Part shown: piece after piece, positions 23,817 to 34,117 of the stretch
How positions within the stretch are numbered: position 1 is the first letter of the stretch
Layout: each line of letters starts with the position of its first letter
Source: PGYR01 sp034670025
GTDB taxonomy: Bacteria > Bacteroidota > Ignavibacteria > Kapaibacteriales > UBA2268
DNA length: 64,000 nucleotides
Reading direction: 5' to 3'
Assembly: GCA_034670025.1 (NCBI GenBank)
Contig: JAXMOE010000001.1
Span: 310,001 to 374,000, forward strand
Program-made: the position numbers and the translations under genes
Notes under the pieces: generated by a model
Databases searched by the model: none
What the model saw: only the letters and a program-made list of their open reading frames with translations
What the model was told of the DNA's origin: nothing

Positions 23817-25853
23817 ATGAACAAATTTAAGTTAGTTTCAAATTATAAACCATCTGGTGACCAACCTGCAGCTATTGACCAATTGACTGAGGGGTTAGAA
23901 AGGGGAGACACAGATCAGGTTCTTCTTGGTATCACAGGTTCAGGTAAGACTTTTACTATATCCAATGTAATAGAAAGAGTACAAAAGCCAACATTGGTTA
24001 TTTCACCCAATAAAACTTTGGCAGCACAGCTATACAGTGAGTTAAAGGGTTTTTTCCCTAACAATTCGGTTGAATATTTTATTTCCTACTATGATTACTA
24101 TCAGCCTGAGGCCTATGTAGCTTCTTCTGATACTTATATAGAAAAGGATTTTTCAATCAACGATGAGATTGATAGACTTCGACTTAGGGCTACTAGTTCA
24201 TTGGTGGAAGATAGGAGAGATGTTATAGTAGTTGCATCTGTGAGTTGTATTTACGGTATTGGTCAGAAGAGTGATTTCAAAGATTTACTTTTTCCTATTA
24301 AGGTAGGTCAGAAAATCACAAGAAAAGAGTTGCTCTATAAACTGCAAGAGCTTTACTTTGAAAGAAATGATTTTGATTTCAAGCGTGGGGCATTTAGAGT
24401 AAGGGGTGATGTAGTCGATTTGATTCCTGCTTCACAAACGAAAGAGGGTATCAGAATAGAGTTATTCGGGGATGAGATAGAGAATATATATTATATTGAT
24501 ACTACGACTGGCAAAGTAACTGGCAAAGAAGATTTGACTACTATTTACCCTGCCAAATTGTTTGTAACTAATGAAAATCAGTTAGTTAAAGCGATGAATG
24601 ATATAAAAGATGAGCTTTACGAAAGACTTAAAGTGCTTAGAGCAGAAGACAAATTAGTCGAAGCGCAGAGATTAGAACAAAGGACATTGTTTGATTTGGA
24701 AATGATGAAAGAAGTGGGATATTGTTCCGGAATAGAAAATTATTCTATGCACATGTCTGGGCGGACATTTGGTGACAAGCCAACGTGTTTAGTTGATTAT
24801 TTCCCTGATGATTTTATAACAATTATAGATGAAAGCCATATAACTGTCCCGCAAGTAAAAGCTATGTATAGTGGTGATAGAAAAAGAAAGCAATCGCTTG
24901 TTGATCATGGGTTTAGATTGCCATCTGCGTTAGAAAATAGACCACTAATGTTCGAGGAGTTCAAAGATACTACTAAGCAAACTATATATGTAAGTGCTAC
25001 TCCTTCCGATTATGAATTAGAACAATCTGAAGGTGCATTTGTTGAGCAGATTATTAGGCCAACTGGACTGTTAGACCCTGAAATTTCTGTAAGACCAATT
25101 TCTACTCAAGTTGATGACTTAGTTAAGGAGATAAGAATAAGAGTTCTAAAAAATGAAAGAACATTAGTAACTACGCTCACTAAGAAGATGGCGGAGGATT
25201 TATCAGACTACTTATTTGATTTAGATATTAAAGTTGCCTATATTCACTCTGATATTGATTCATTAGAAAGGGTAGAGATAATAAGGGATTTCAGAATAGG
25301 TGAGTACGATGTGTTAGTCGGAGTAAACTTACTTAGAGAGGGCTTAGATATGCCAGAAGTGTCACTTGTGGCTATATTAGATGCTGATAAGGAGGGTTTC
25401 TTACGTTCAGCCAGCGCATTACTCCAAACAGCAGGTAGAACTGCGAGGAACGTAAATGGACTTGTTATACTCTATGCTGATAGAGTAACCAAAGCAATGA
25501 AAGTTTTGATTGATGAAACTAATAGAAGACGTAAGATTCAAACAGCATACAATGAGAAGCACGGAATAAACCCTAAGACTATATATAAGTCTCTTGCTGA
25601 AATATTAGAATCAACTTCAGTTGCTGATGTTCAGAAAGCAAGAAAGAGCAGAATGGCAGATAAAGAAGAAACTGTAAGAAGAGCTTCTGAACCAACTATT
25701 GAATATATGACTGATGAGCAAAAGGGTGATTTGTTAGAACAAATGTTCGTTGAAATGAAAAAAGCAGCAAAGGACTTAGATTTTGAGAAAGCTGCTAACC
25801 TGAGAGATGAAATTGCTAGGATTAAAGCAGATGAAGCAGTTAATTCAAATTAA
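23817..25853 (+). CDS. uvrB: UvrABC excinuclease subunit B
   Basis: UvrB verifies DNA damage delivered by UvrA and recruits UvrC in nucleotide excision repair. The 678-residue protein is full length. It has Walker A GITGSGKTF, the beta-hairpin region SYYDYYQPEAYV, DESH, HSDIDSLERVEIIRDFRIGEYDVLVGVNLLREGLD-type helicase motifs V and VI with QTAGRTARN, and a C-terminal UVR domain (MKKAAKDLDFEKAANLRDEI) for UvrC binding. uvrA is convergent 0.5 kb downstream rather than in an operon with it. Confidence 0.98.
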   Translation: MNKFKLVSNYKPSGDQPAAIDQLTEGLERGDTDQVLLGITGSGKTFTISNVIERVQKPTLVISPNKTLAAQLYSELKGFFPNNSVEYFISYYDYYQPEAYVASSDTYIEKDFSINDEIDRLRLRATSSLVEDRRDVIVVASVSCIYGIGQKSDFKDLLFPIKVGQKITRKELLYKLQELYFERNDFDFKRGAFRVRGDVVDLIPASQTKEGIRIELFGDEIENIYYIDTTTGKVTGKEDLTTIYPAKLFVTNENQLVKAMNDIKDELYERLKVLRAEDKLVEAQRLEQRTLFDLEMMKEVGYCSGIENYSMHMSGRTFGDKPTCLVDYFPDDFITIIDESHITVPQVKAMYSGDRKRKQSLVDHGFRLPSALENRPLMFEEFKDTTKQTIYVSATPSDYELEQSEGAFVEQIIRPTGLLDPEISVRPISTQVDDLVKEIRIRVLKNERTLVTTLTKKMAEDLSDYLFDLDIKVAYIHSDIDSLERVEIIRDFRIGEYDVLVGVNLLREGLDMPEVSLVAILDADKEGFLRSASALLQTAGRTARNVNGLVILYADRVTKAMKVLIDETNRRRKIQTAYNEKHGINPKTIYKSLAEILESTSVADVQKARKSRMADKEETVRRASEPTIEYMTDEQKGDLLEQMFVEMKKAAKDLDFEKAANLRDEIARIKADEAVNSN

Positions 25854-25905
25854 TGAAAGTATTCTTAGAAAAAGTCAATAAGTATGAGTATTAAAAAGTA
25901 AATAG

Positions 25906-26358
25906 ATGAGTATGATTATGTTTATTAGTAAAATAAAAATAGTATTTATATCTGCTCTTATTATTCTGATTTCTAATTCTTGTAGCAGCGAAACTGAATA
26001 TAAGTTTATTGAAATAGTTCCACATACAGTTTACGAGTTTTCTTTTCCTGAGTCAGAAGTTACTGAACTAACGCCCAGGATGGTAGCGTTTTTGGATGTA
26101 CTAATAGTTGAGATTCAGAATAACGAAGAGTTAAATTTAACCATATATGGCCATTCTGATGGAAAAGGAAGTAAAGAATTAAATTCAATCAGAGCCAATA
26201 AACGAGCAGAAAATGCACTTAACTATCTCAAATCAAAAGGACTAAATTCAGACAGGGTATCACTTATCAATAAATCTGATAGCGAACCAATTACAAATAA
26301 TCCTGCTGAGAAAAGCCAAGCACTCAACAGGCGAGTTGGCTTTAAGCTTAGTTATTAG
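25906..26358 (+). CDS. OmpA-family lipoprotein
   Basis: A 150-residue product with a lipobox (LISNSC) and an OmpA/MotB peptidoglycan-binding domain at about 60-148: LTIYGHSDGKGSKELNSIRANKRAENALNYL and the ending LNRRVGF. It is similar in plan to Pal, anchoring the outer membrane to peptidoglycan, but no Tol genes are adjacent. The ATG at 25906 is followed by in-frame ATGs at 25912 and 25918, either of which may be the true start. It overlaps the convergent uvrA by 11 bases. Confidence 0.88.
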   Translation: MSMIMFISKIKIVFISALIILISNSCSSETEYKFIEIVPHTVYEFSFPESEVTELTPRMVAFLDVLIVEIQNNEELNLTIYGHSDGKGSKELNSIRANKRAENALNYLKSKGLNSDRVSLINKSDSEPITNNPAEKSQALNRRVGFKLSY

Positions 26359-29143
26359 AGTTATAGAATTTCATGTATTTTTTAAGAGAGTCAGAAGTAA
26401 GTGACTCTTTTGATTTCATTATCTCATCTGGTGTTCCTTTAGCAACTATATTACCACCCTTGTATCCAGCACCTGGCCCCAAATCAATAATATGATCAGC
26501 AGTTGCAATTAACTCTATATTGTGTTCAATAATTATTACTGAGTGCCCATTGTCAATAAGTTTATTAAAGCTATCCAATAGCTTTGAAACGTCGTGTAAG
26601 TGAAGCCCCGTAGTAGGTTCATCGAATATAAATAAAGTTCTATTCTTATTGTTTGTTTCTAAATGACTTGATAGCTTAATTCTCTGTGCTTCTCCACCAG
26701 ATAACTCAGTAGATGCTTGCCCTAACTTTAGATAACCCAAGCCAACACCATCTAATACATTAAGCTTCGAAACAATTTTGTCATTGCCATCAAAGAACTG
26801 AATTGCTTCAGAAATTGTCATATCAAGTACATCGACTATAGACTTGCCATTATATTCTAAGTTTCTAACTTCTCTTTTATATCTAGTTCCGTTACAAGAT
26901 TCGCAGATTAATCTTACATCGGGCAAGAACTGCATATCTTCTATTATATAACCTTGTCCATCGCAAACATCACATCTTCCACCATTTACATTGAATGAGA
27001 AGTACCCTGGCTTCCACCCAAGTTGTTTTGCTTCTTGTAAGTTAGAATACAGCTCCCTAATGTAATCAAACACTTTAGTGTAAGTAGCAGGAGTTGAACG
27101 AGAAGATTTTCCAATTGCAGATTGGTCAACTAATTCTATATTATCTATGTGTTCTATGCCATTGATAGATTGGTATTTACCAATTTTATCTTTGAACCCA
27201 CCACGGTATCTTTTCACTCCTGCGTAGAGTATATCATTGACCAATGTACTTTTTCCCGAACCTGAAACACCAGTTATTACAACTAATTTATTTAGTGGAA
27301 ATTTGACTTGGTTCATTCTTAGGTTATTTTCTTTTGGCTTAACAATTACTATGGAATTTCCATTGCCTTCTCTTTTTTCAGCAGATATTTCTATTTTTTT
27401 CCTACCACTCATATAGTCTGCTGTTAGAGTTTTAGCTTTGTTCATCAGCTTTTTCTTATCTCCTTCAAATACTATTTCACCACCCAGCTCACCTGCACCT
27501 TTACCCATATCTATTATATTATCTGCTGCTGATATTACCTCTGTGTCGTGTTCTACGACTACAATTGTATTGCCCAAATCTCTGAGCTTGTATAGTATTT
27601 TAATTAGTCTTTTGGTGTCAGTAGAGTGAAGGCCAATCGATGGCTCATCTAACACATATAGTGTACCAACTAGTGAGGAGCCGAGTGCCGTAGATAAGCT
27701 GATTCTCTGTGCTTCTCCACCAGATAATGTATGAGATAAACGTGCTAAGGTCAAGTATTGCAACCCAATATCGACTAATAGTTCTAACCTCCAATTTATT
27801 TCTTTTACTACTTCGCCAACTACGGTTCTTTCATATTTGTTTAATTCTAAGGAATCAATAAACTCTTTCACTTCCCACAAAGGCAAATCTATTAATTTTG
27901 GCAAATTCATACCATTAACAAATACTTGTCTTGCGCTTGTTCTCAATCTTGAGCCATTACATGCCTTACAAGTAGTATAGCCACGATACCTACTCAATAA
28001 AACTCTGTTTTGAATTTTGTACAGCTTATCTTCAACTTTTTTGAAAAAACCATCTATACCGACATATTTATCAACGCCGTCCCAAAGTAATTTATACTTG
28101 TCTTCTGGTAATTCGGATACGGGGATTTTTACATCTATTTTATTGCTTTTTGCGATGTCTAACAAGTCGTCCAAGTGACTGCTGTGTGTTTCCCCTTTGA
28201 ATGCTGCAATTGCACCTTTTTCAATAGAAAGAGACATATCTGGAATGACCAAGTTTTCATCTATTTCTATTGTTCTGCCGAATCCTTGACACTTGCTGCA
28301 AGCACCTTGCGGATTATTGAAAGAGAAAATTTTAGGGTCAGGTTCTGCATATTCAATTCCAGATTCTGAATCTTCAAAATGATTACTGAATTTGTATAAT
28401 TTCTTATCGTTCATTGAATAGATTTGTATTCTACCATTTCCAAGATTGAATGATTTTTCGAGTGAATCAGTAAACCTTGTTTGACTTTCCTCATCGTGTC
28501 TGAATACTAATCTATCAATTAGCAAAGTAAATCGATCACAATTAAAATTTTTAGGAATACCGTCAGACTCTATATCTATTATATTCTTTTCTTCATCTAC
28601 TATTCTGTAATAACCGTTTTCAACGTAACTACTTATTGTATCTTTATTGATAGTGGAATCGAACTCTGCCATTAGTAATAATTTACTACCTTCCTCTAAG
28701 TCAGAAAGAGCTTCGAATACATTTTCCGCAGTGTCTTTTCTGACTAAATTTCCTGTTATTTTATCATAGGTTTTACCAATTCTTCCAAAAAGCAAACGCA
28801 GGTAATCATATATTTCTGTTGTAGTACCAACAGTGGATCTTGGGTTCTTATTTGGTTTGTGTTGCTCTATTGCAATAGCAGGGGGGAGACCATCGATTGA
28901 ATCTACATCTGGTTTGCTCATTCTTTCAAGGAATTGTCTAGCATAAGAGGAGAGCGATTCGACAAATCTTCTTTGCCCTTCGGCGTAGAGGGTATCGAAT
29001 GCTAATGATGATTTCCCAGAACCCGATAGACCAGTAACAACTGTCAGTTTGTTTCTTGGTATTTTTGTGCTAACTCCTTTGAGGTTGTGAAGGGTAGCGT
29101 TTTCTATTTCAATGTATTTTTGTTTTGTTTTCTTTTTGGGCAT
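26348..29143 (-). CDS. uvrA: UvrABC excinuclease subunit A
   Basis: UvrA is the damage-sensing ABC ATPase of nucleotide excision repair. The 931-residue protein has two ATPase modules: Walker A VTGLSGSGKSSLAF and VTGVSGSGKSTLVN, and signature motifs LSGGEAQRI (twice). The second zinc module is complete (CDVC...CESC). The first zinc module keeps only CSKC; the preceding CxxC is replaced by an acidic loop, as in Bacteroidota-type UvrA. The 153-base gap upstream, towards the 29297 gene, holds no clear promoter match. Confidence 0.98.
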   Translation of the reverse strand: MPKKKTKQKYIEIENATLHNLKGVSTKIPRNKLTVVTGLSGSGKSSLAFDTLYAEGQRRFVESLSSYARQFLERMSKPDVDSIDGLPPAIAIEQHKPNKNPRSTVGTTTEIYDYLRLLFGRIGKTYDKITGNLVRKDTAENVFEALSDLEEGSKLLLMAEFDSTINKDTISSYVENGYYRIVDEEKNIIDIESDGIPKNFNCDRFTLLIDRLVFRHDEESQTRFTDSLEKSFNLGNGRIQIYSMNDKKLYKFSNHFEDSESGIEYAEPDPKIFSFNNPQGACSKCQGFGRTIEIDENLVIPDMSLSIEKGAIAAFKGETHSSHLDDLLDIAKSNKIDVKIPVSELPEDKYKLLWDGVDKYVGIDGFFKKVEDKLYKIQNRVLLSRYRGYTTCKACNGSRLRTSARQVFVNGMNLPKLIDLPLWEVKEFIDSLELNKYERTVVGEVVKEINWRLELLVDIGLQYLTLARLSHTLSGGEAQRISLSTALGSSLVGTLYVLDEPSIGLHSTDTKRLIKILYKLRDLGNTIVVVEHDTEVISAADNIIDMGKGAGELGGEIVFEGDKKKLMNKAKTLTADYMSGRKKIEISAEKREGNGNSIVIVKPKENNLRMNQVKFPLNKLVVITGVSGSGKSTLVNDILYAGVKRYRGGFKDKIGKYQSINGIEHIDNIELVDQSAIGKSSRSTPATYTKVFDYIRELYSNLQEAKQLGWKPGYFSFNVNGGRCDVCDGQGYIIEDMQFLPDVRLICESCNGTRYKREVRNLEYNGKSIVDVLDMTISEAIQFFDGNDKIVSKLNVLDGVGLGYLKLGQASTELSGGEAQRIKLSSHLETNNKNRTLFIFDEPTTGLHLHDVSKLLDSFNKLIDNGHSVIIIEHNIELIATADHIIDLGPGAGYKGGNIVAKGTPDEIMKSKESLTSDSLKKYMKFYNSNN

Positions 29144-29296
29144 TTCGTTCTGTTTGTTCTAAGTTTTATTTTTAGGGAAGACGATTGTATTAAGATTTGC
29201 TTTTTTATAAATTAAAGATAATTCGTTAGTTTAATAATATTTTGATTTAAATTCTGAAATTGTAACTAAATCTATTGTCAAATTGTCTATCTATTA

Positions 29297-31111
29297 ATGT
29301 TAAAATACTCGATAATATTGTTTTTTGCACCAATTTTAATGTTTTCACAATGGGAAACTAATAAGAATGTGCAAATCAATCAGAATACATTTTCTGGTCA
29401 AGTTAGGTATGTTCCAGAGGATAATACGGCAATATTCGAAACTAAAGATTCGATAGTCAAACTTGATTTGGAAACTGGTGAAATAATAAAAAGAATAGAT
29501 TTAAACATCACTGATACAAACTATGTTCAGGTTGTAGCAGATGATGAACTTGAGAGTGTTTATGTGTTAAGTCATTGGTTTGACCCATTTTCAGGTCCTG
29601 AAACTGATAATTATATAAAAATAGAAAATTATTTTTTTAAAGAAGTATTATTAGAAGATACTGTTAAAAACGTCCCAAAATCGTGGGAGCATTACTACCA
29701 AGAAGTTAATTTCAATCTAAATTTATTGTTTTATGACAATAAACTTATAATAAGTTATGATATAGATATTAACTCTTATATTGAAAACACACGAACACAA
29801 AATACTAAAATATTTGAATTACTATCAAAAAATGAAGCTAAATTAGCTTTAAATACAAGTGGATTAATGAATAATTATGATTTGATTAATACGTTTGTTG
29901 GAAATGCAATTTTTGGCAATTATCACGGTTACATGAATTCTAAAGAGATGGTAAATGATAGGTCATATTCTGAAATTTATGTAGCTAATCTAGAATCCTT
30001 ATTTATTAAAAAGGTAAAAGATAAGAATTACTATTCGTCTTACAAAGGATTTAGAATAAGCAACTCCGGAAACATGTATCTCTATAAATATTATGGAGTT
30101 TATATTTCAAATAACAATAATAAACTGCCAATCCCTGAAAGTAGCTCCTATAATTTTGTTTTTTCAGACCAACTATTATTTTATTCTTATCCTTATAATG
30201 AAAAGGCCTACCTTAACATAACAGACTTATCTGGTAACATATTGGATAAAGATAGCTCAGAGTTAATTCAGAATACTAATATCACGTTTAATGACGGTCA
30301 AAGCTTTTATTTTTTAGATGAGGGATCCTTAAAAAAATATTCACCTTATTATTTAAAAAGTGATAATTTAGAATCAATCTTTAAATTTGAAAAAGACACA
30401 ATATTTTATGGTGAGAATTTAAAAACAATTAACTTATCGAGGGGATTGCCAGAAAAAACAATTTGGTTGGTTGATGGTAAAACAGTTTCAAATGAACTTA
30501 CACTTGATTATTTAATTGAATCAGATGGGGTTCATAATGTTAGTTTAATAGTTGAAAATAACATTAACTCAGATACACTTTCCAAGCAGATATTTATTAG
30601 AAAGTTAGTTGATTATAATACCAAAAAGATTGATTTTGATATTGTATTTTCTAGTAATGCTACAGAAACAATTAGTTTTAATGCCATTGGTGAAATTAAT
30701 GGGTATGAGTTGAATTGGAACTTTGGTGATGGGAACATTGCAAAAGGGGAATCTGTAGAACATAACTATAAAGAAAATGAGGACTATGCCGTTACACTCA
30801 CTGCAATTAAAGGTAATTCGGTAATTCAAGTGATAAAACAGAACGTATTAGATTTATATCAAGATGATGTTAATTTTGATATAAATATATTTGAAAAATA
30901 TACAACACGTGGTGGCGATAAAATCTTTGTTAGAACTCTTGGTTTTATGAAGAATGTGGATTTGGAAATATTAAATCAAGATGGGATTAGCTTATATAAA
31001 GAATATCACAAATACCTTACCAAAGGAGAGATAATTACCTTAGATAATATTGGTAGTTTGGATATAAAGATAGTAGTTACAACTTCAGAAGGAGCAAAAT
31101 ATGAATATTAA
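29297..31111 (+). CDS. Exported propeller-like protein with PKD domain
   Basis: A 604-residue protein with a signal peptide (MLKYSIILFFAPILMFSQ). Residues about 25-360 are repeated beta strands with Asp/Asn/Tyr-rich turns, probably a propeller. A PKD domain lies at about 440-515, with the hallmark WNFGDGNIAKGESVEHNY. The C-terminus is short and lacks a T9SS sorting domain. The next gene overlaps its end by 11 bases and does carry one, so the two may form a secreted pair. The function is unknown. Confidence 0.8.
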   Translation: MLKYSIILFFAPILMFSQWETNKNVQINQNTFSGQVRYVPEDNTAIFETKDSIVKLDLETGEIIKRIDLNITDTNYVQVVADDELESVYVLSHWFDPFSGPETDNYIKIENYFFKEVLLEDTVKNVPKSWEHYYQEVNFNLNLLFYDNKLIISYDIDINSYIENTRTQNTKIFELLSKNEAKLALNTSGLMNNYDLINTFVGNAIFGNYHGYMNSKEMVNDRSYSEIYVANLESLFIKKVKDKNYYSSYKGFRISNSGNMYLYKYYGVYISNNNNKLPIPESSSYNFVFSDQLLFYSYPYNEKAYLNITDLSGNILDKDSSELIQNTNITFNDGQSFYFLDEGSLKKYSPYYLKSDNLESIFKFEKDTIFYGENLKTINLSRGLPEKTIWLVDGKTVSNELTLDYLIESDGVHNVSLIVENNINSDTLSKQIFIRKLVDYNTKKIDFDIVFSSNATETISFNAIGEINGYELNWNFGDGNIAKGESVEHNYKENEDYAVTLTAIKGNSVIQVIKQNVLDLYQDDVNFDINIFEKYTTRGGDKIFVRTLGFMKNVDLEILNQDGISLYKEYHKYLTKGEIITLDNIGSLDIKIVVTTSEGAKYEY

Positions 31112-32483
31112 AATTAATATTCTATTTCTATTTTTCTTTGTAAATATATTCTCACTTATTTCAGAGACTACTTACAATGAATATAATTTACCTACTGAAG
31201 AAAATCTAAAATTAGTTGAATTTTTTGATAAACTAAATGGTGTTATAGTTACGGAGTCTGGTCAAATATACTACACAAATAGTATGGCAAAAAAATGGAC
31301 TAATGTTGATTTGAAAATTGATTACACACCGGAAAAATTGATTTACTCAGAAAGCGGTGAAGCAATAATAATTGGTTCGGACAGCACGGTTCTAAAATCT
31401 TATAATTATGGTAGAGATTGGCTAATCTTAAGTCATGACGGAGAAAGTGATGTGGTTTTTAACTTTGTTATTTCAAGAAATGCTAATGAATACTATCTGA
31501 CAGAGAAAGGTAATAATAATATTTATTATAGTTACGATGGTTTGAATTCTTTGACAAAAGTGAATACTGAAAACATAAATAGAACTTTTAGAAGCTATCC
31601 ATTAGTTTATTCGAAAAGTAAAAATGAATTATTATTCGCAGGAATAGAAGATTATTCGACTGAGAATAATGTTGAATTCTATCACTACTTTGGGTTATAT
31701 GTTTCAAATAATTGCAAGCAATTTACAAAAATGTACGCAGGAGTAAATGCACTTGGCAAACCCATCTTGAACAGGTACAAAGTAAATGACATAATTGAAA
31801 TTGATGACAAAATCATTAAAATTTCAGATTATAGTATTAATTTTTACGAGGGTTCCTACTATGATTATATTGATTATTCGAAAGGCAATATATTAGAATC
31901 TCAAGATAGTATAAGAAAAGTAAAAAAGACAGGAAAACAATCTTTAGTTGTTCTATTAAATAATGGTAAAATCTTAAAATATAGTAATATTTATTATAAT
32001 ACTTTTGGACTAATTTCACTAGATTTCAAATTAGATACGGTTGATTTGCAGACCCAAAAAATATTTGATTATGACAAAATAGGAGAATCTAACTCTATAG
32101 TAATCAGTAATGGAGGGAATTATTTTTTATCTTATGATAGGTATAAAATTGATATTTATAATAATAACGATAAGGATACTACTGATAATTCTAATGATTC
32201 TGACAGAAAAGATGATGATTCAGTTGGCATTAATATTATTTATACTAACAATGACTTTTTTCCAAATCCAACTAATGATGTTACAAAAATTATATTCGAG
32301 AATAGGACATTTGTTAAAGCAATAGAAGTTTATACATTCGAAGGTCGACTTATCATCAAGAATGATTACATGAAGAAGATGAATACATACCAATTAAACC
32401 TAAAAGAGTTACAATCTTCCAAATACTTCATAAAAATTATCACCGATAAAGGGTCTATTTATAAAAATATTATTAAATTTTAG
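31101..32483 (+). CDS. Secreted propeller-type protein with T9SS sorting domain
   Basis: A 460-residue protein with a signal peptide and beta-propeller repeats like BNR/Ycf48/sortilin-type proteins (GQIYYTNSMAKKW, YNYGRDWLILS). A low-complexity Asp/Asn linker lies at about 353-375 (NDKDTTDNSNDSDRKDDDS). A type A sorting domain follows at about 385-460: FFPNPTNDVTKI, VYTFEGRLI, SSKYFIKIITDKGS, then KNIIKF. It should be carried to the cell surface by T9SS. The cargo role is inferred. Confidence 0.82.
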   Translation: MNIKINILFLFFFVNIFSLISETTYNEYNLPTEENLKLVEFFDKLNGVIVTESGQIYYTNSMAKKWTNVDLKIDYTPEKLIYSESGEAIIIGSDSTVLKSYNYGRDWLILSHDGESDVVFNFVISRNANEYYLTEKGNNNIYYSYDGLNSLTKVNTENINRTFRSYPLVYSKSKNELLFAGIEDYSTENNVEFYHYFGLYVSNNCKQFTKMYAGVNALGKPILNRYKVNDIIEIDDKIIKISDYSINFYEGSYYDYIDYSKGNILESQDSIRKVKKTGKQSLVVLLNNGKILKYSNIYYNTFGLISLDFKLDTVDLQTQKIFDYDKIGESNSIVISNGGNYFLSYDRYKIDIYNNNDKDTTDNSNDSDRKDDDSVGINIIYTNNDFFPNPTNDVTKIIFENRTFVKAIEVYTFEGRLIIKNDYMKKMNTYQLNLKELQSSKYFIKIITDKGSIYKNIIKF

Positions 32484-32511
32484 CTTTATTAATTTACAAA
32501 ATAGTAATAGT

Positions 32512-33309
32512 ATGAAGCAGAAATTGAATACCATATTTTCTAGAAGTTTTCTCTTAGTTTTTCTTGTGGCTTGTGGCTTTAATATTTTCCCAGTTAGTGA
32601 TGATATTAAGCTTGGAAAACAAGTAAAACAAGAGATAGAAAGTGATAGAAACCAATACCCAATATTAAACAACCCTGCTGCAAAAAGTTATCTGCAGTCT
32701 ATGATAAACCAAATCACAGCCTCACCTAAAGTTAAATACAGAAAGCAATTTGCTTATAAAGTAGAAATAATCAATGATGATAAGACTATCAATGCTTTTT
32801 GTACACCTGGTGGATATATATACGTTTACACTGGTCTTTTGAAAAAATTGGACAATGAAGCAGCTCTTGCAGGAGTTTTGGGGCATGAAATTGCACATGC
32901 TGAAAATAGACACTCAACCGAAAGAATGACAAAAGCTTATGGTGCGTCAGTACTTACAAATATTGTTTTAGGTAATGAGTCTGGACAAATAGAGCAGTTA
33001 GGCGCGAACTTACTTACTGGATTAGCATTACTGAAAAATAGCCGTGACGACGAAATGGAAGCTGATGAGGACTCATTTCATTACCTGCAATCGACAAAGT
33101 GGTATCCTGGTGGAATAAAGTATTTCTTCCAGAAAGTTATGTCAAATAAAAGCTCATCAGTATTTCAAGAATTACTCTCAACACACCCTATGCCTCAAGA
33201 TAGATTAGATCAGATTAATAAATTGATAAAAGAATCTGAGTCAACTTCGGCAACAAGGGGAGATAACTTATTTAGAGCAAGGTATCAAGACTTCTTAAAA
33301 TCATTATAA
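32512..33309 (+). CDS. M48-family metalloprotease lipoprotein
   Basis: A 265-residue zinc protease similar to LoiP/BepA. It has a lipobox (LVACG, Cys21), the active-site HEIAHAENRH with zinc ligands at about 125 and 129, and the third ligand Glu in DEMEADEDSF (about 183). The C-terminal THPMPQDRL is typical of the family. It likely sits at the outer membrane and degrades or helps fold outer-membrane proteins. pyrF follows after 4 bases, without an obvious functional link. Confidence 0.92.
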   Translation: MKQKLNTIFSRSFLLVFLVACGFNIFPVSDDIKLGKQVKQEIESDRNQYPILNNPAAKSYLQSMINQITASPKVKYRKQFAYKVEIINDDKTINAFCTPGGYIYVYTGLLKKLDNEAALAGVLGHEIAHAENRHSTERMTKAYGASVLTNIVLGNESGQIEQLGANLLTGLALLKNSRDDEMEADEDSFHYLQSTKWYPGGIKYFFQKVMSNKSSSVFQELLSTHPMPQDRLDQINKLIKESESTSATRGDNLFRARYQDFLKSL

Positions 33310-33313
33310 ATGT

Positions 33314-34117
33314 ATGAAAGCTTACGATAAATTAGTTAATAAAGAATCAGAGAACAATAGCATTGTTTGTGTTGGTCTAGATGTAGTAGTTGATAAGATT
33401 CCTAGTCATTTGTCTAATGACTGTGATGGTATGTTGGTATTTAATAAAGCAATAATTGACTCTACTAAAGATATAGTATCTTCGTATAAAGTCAACTTCG
33501 CATTTTATGAACAATATGGAATAGAAGGAATGCGGTTATTAAAGAAAACAATTGACTACATTCCAGATGATATTCATGTAATAGGTGATGCTAAAAGAGG
33601 AGACATTGGCAATACCTCAAAAGCATACGCTAAGGCGATATTTGAGGAGTTTAGATGCGATTCGATAACTGTGTCACCATATATGGGAAGCGACTCCGTG
33701 ATGCCTTTTCTAAGCTACAATGATAAAATGATATTTGTTTTGTGCCTTACTTCAAACCCAGGTTCCAATGACTTTGAAAAACTAAGCTATGATGACCAGT
33801 ATTTGTATGAAAAAGTATTGCACAAATCAGCAGAGTGGGCTAACTCAGAACAAATGGGCTATGTAGTAGGAGCCACTCATTCGAGTGAGTTAAAAAATAT
33901 TAGAAATCAAGCACCTGATAGATATTTTTTAATACCTGGTGTTGGTGCACAAGGTGGGAACCCATCTGAAGTGATGAAGTCGAACATGGGTGGGCCAGCA
34001 ATTATAAACTCTTCACGTGGTATTATTTATGCTGGGGGAGATAGTAAGGACTTCGCTGACGTATCGAGAGAAACTGCTTTAGATTTAAGAAATAAATTGA
34101 ACGAAGCTAAACAGTGA
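33314..34117 (+). CDS. pyrF: Orotidine 5'-phosphate decarboxylase (subfamily 2)
   Basis: Converts OMP to UMP, the last step of de novo UMP synthesis. The 267-residue length and the motif DAKRGDIGNTSKAYAKA identify the longer subfamily 2 (UMPS-like bacterial type). The Lys and Asp of DxKRxDI form the catalytic array. GVGAQGG and the INSSRGI phosphate-binding segment are present. A DUF2851 gene overlaps its stop by 4 bases (GTGA). Confidence 0.95.
   Translation: MKAYDKLVNKESENNSIVCVGLDVVVDKIPSHLSNDCDGMLVFNKAIIDSTKDIVSSYKVNFAFYEQYGIEGMRLLKKTIDYIPDDIHVIGDAKRGDIGNTSKAYAKAIFEEFRCDSITVSPYMGSDSVMPFLSYNDKMIFVLCLTSNPGSNDFEKLSYDDQYLYEKVLHKSAEWANSEQMGYVVGATHSSELKNIRNQAPDRYFLIPGVGAQGGNPSEVMKSNMGGPAIINSSRGIIYAGGDSKDFADVSRETALDLRNKLNEAKQ

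Noticed and set aside
26348..29143. Loss of the first CxxC of UvrA zinc site 1 as gene decay
   Set aside because: The same loss is usual in Bacteroidota-type UvrA and the rest of the protein is intact.
29297..32483. Single gene broken by a frameshift near 31101
   Set aside because: The second frame has its own ATG, signal peptide and full propeller-plus-sorting-domain plan, so two genes are more likely.
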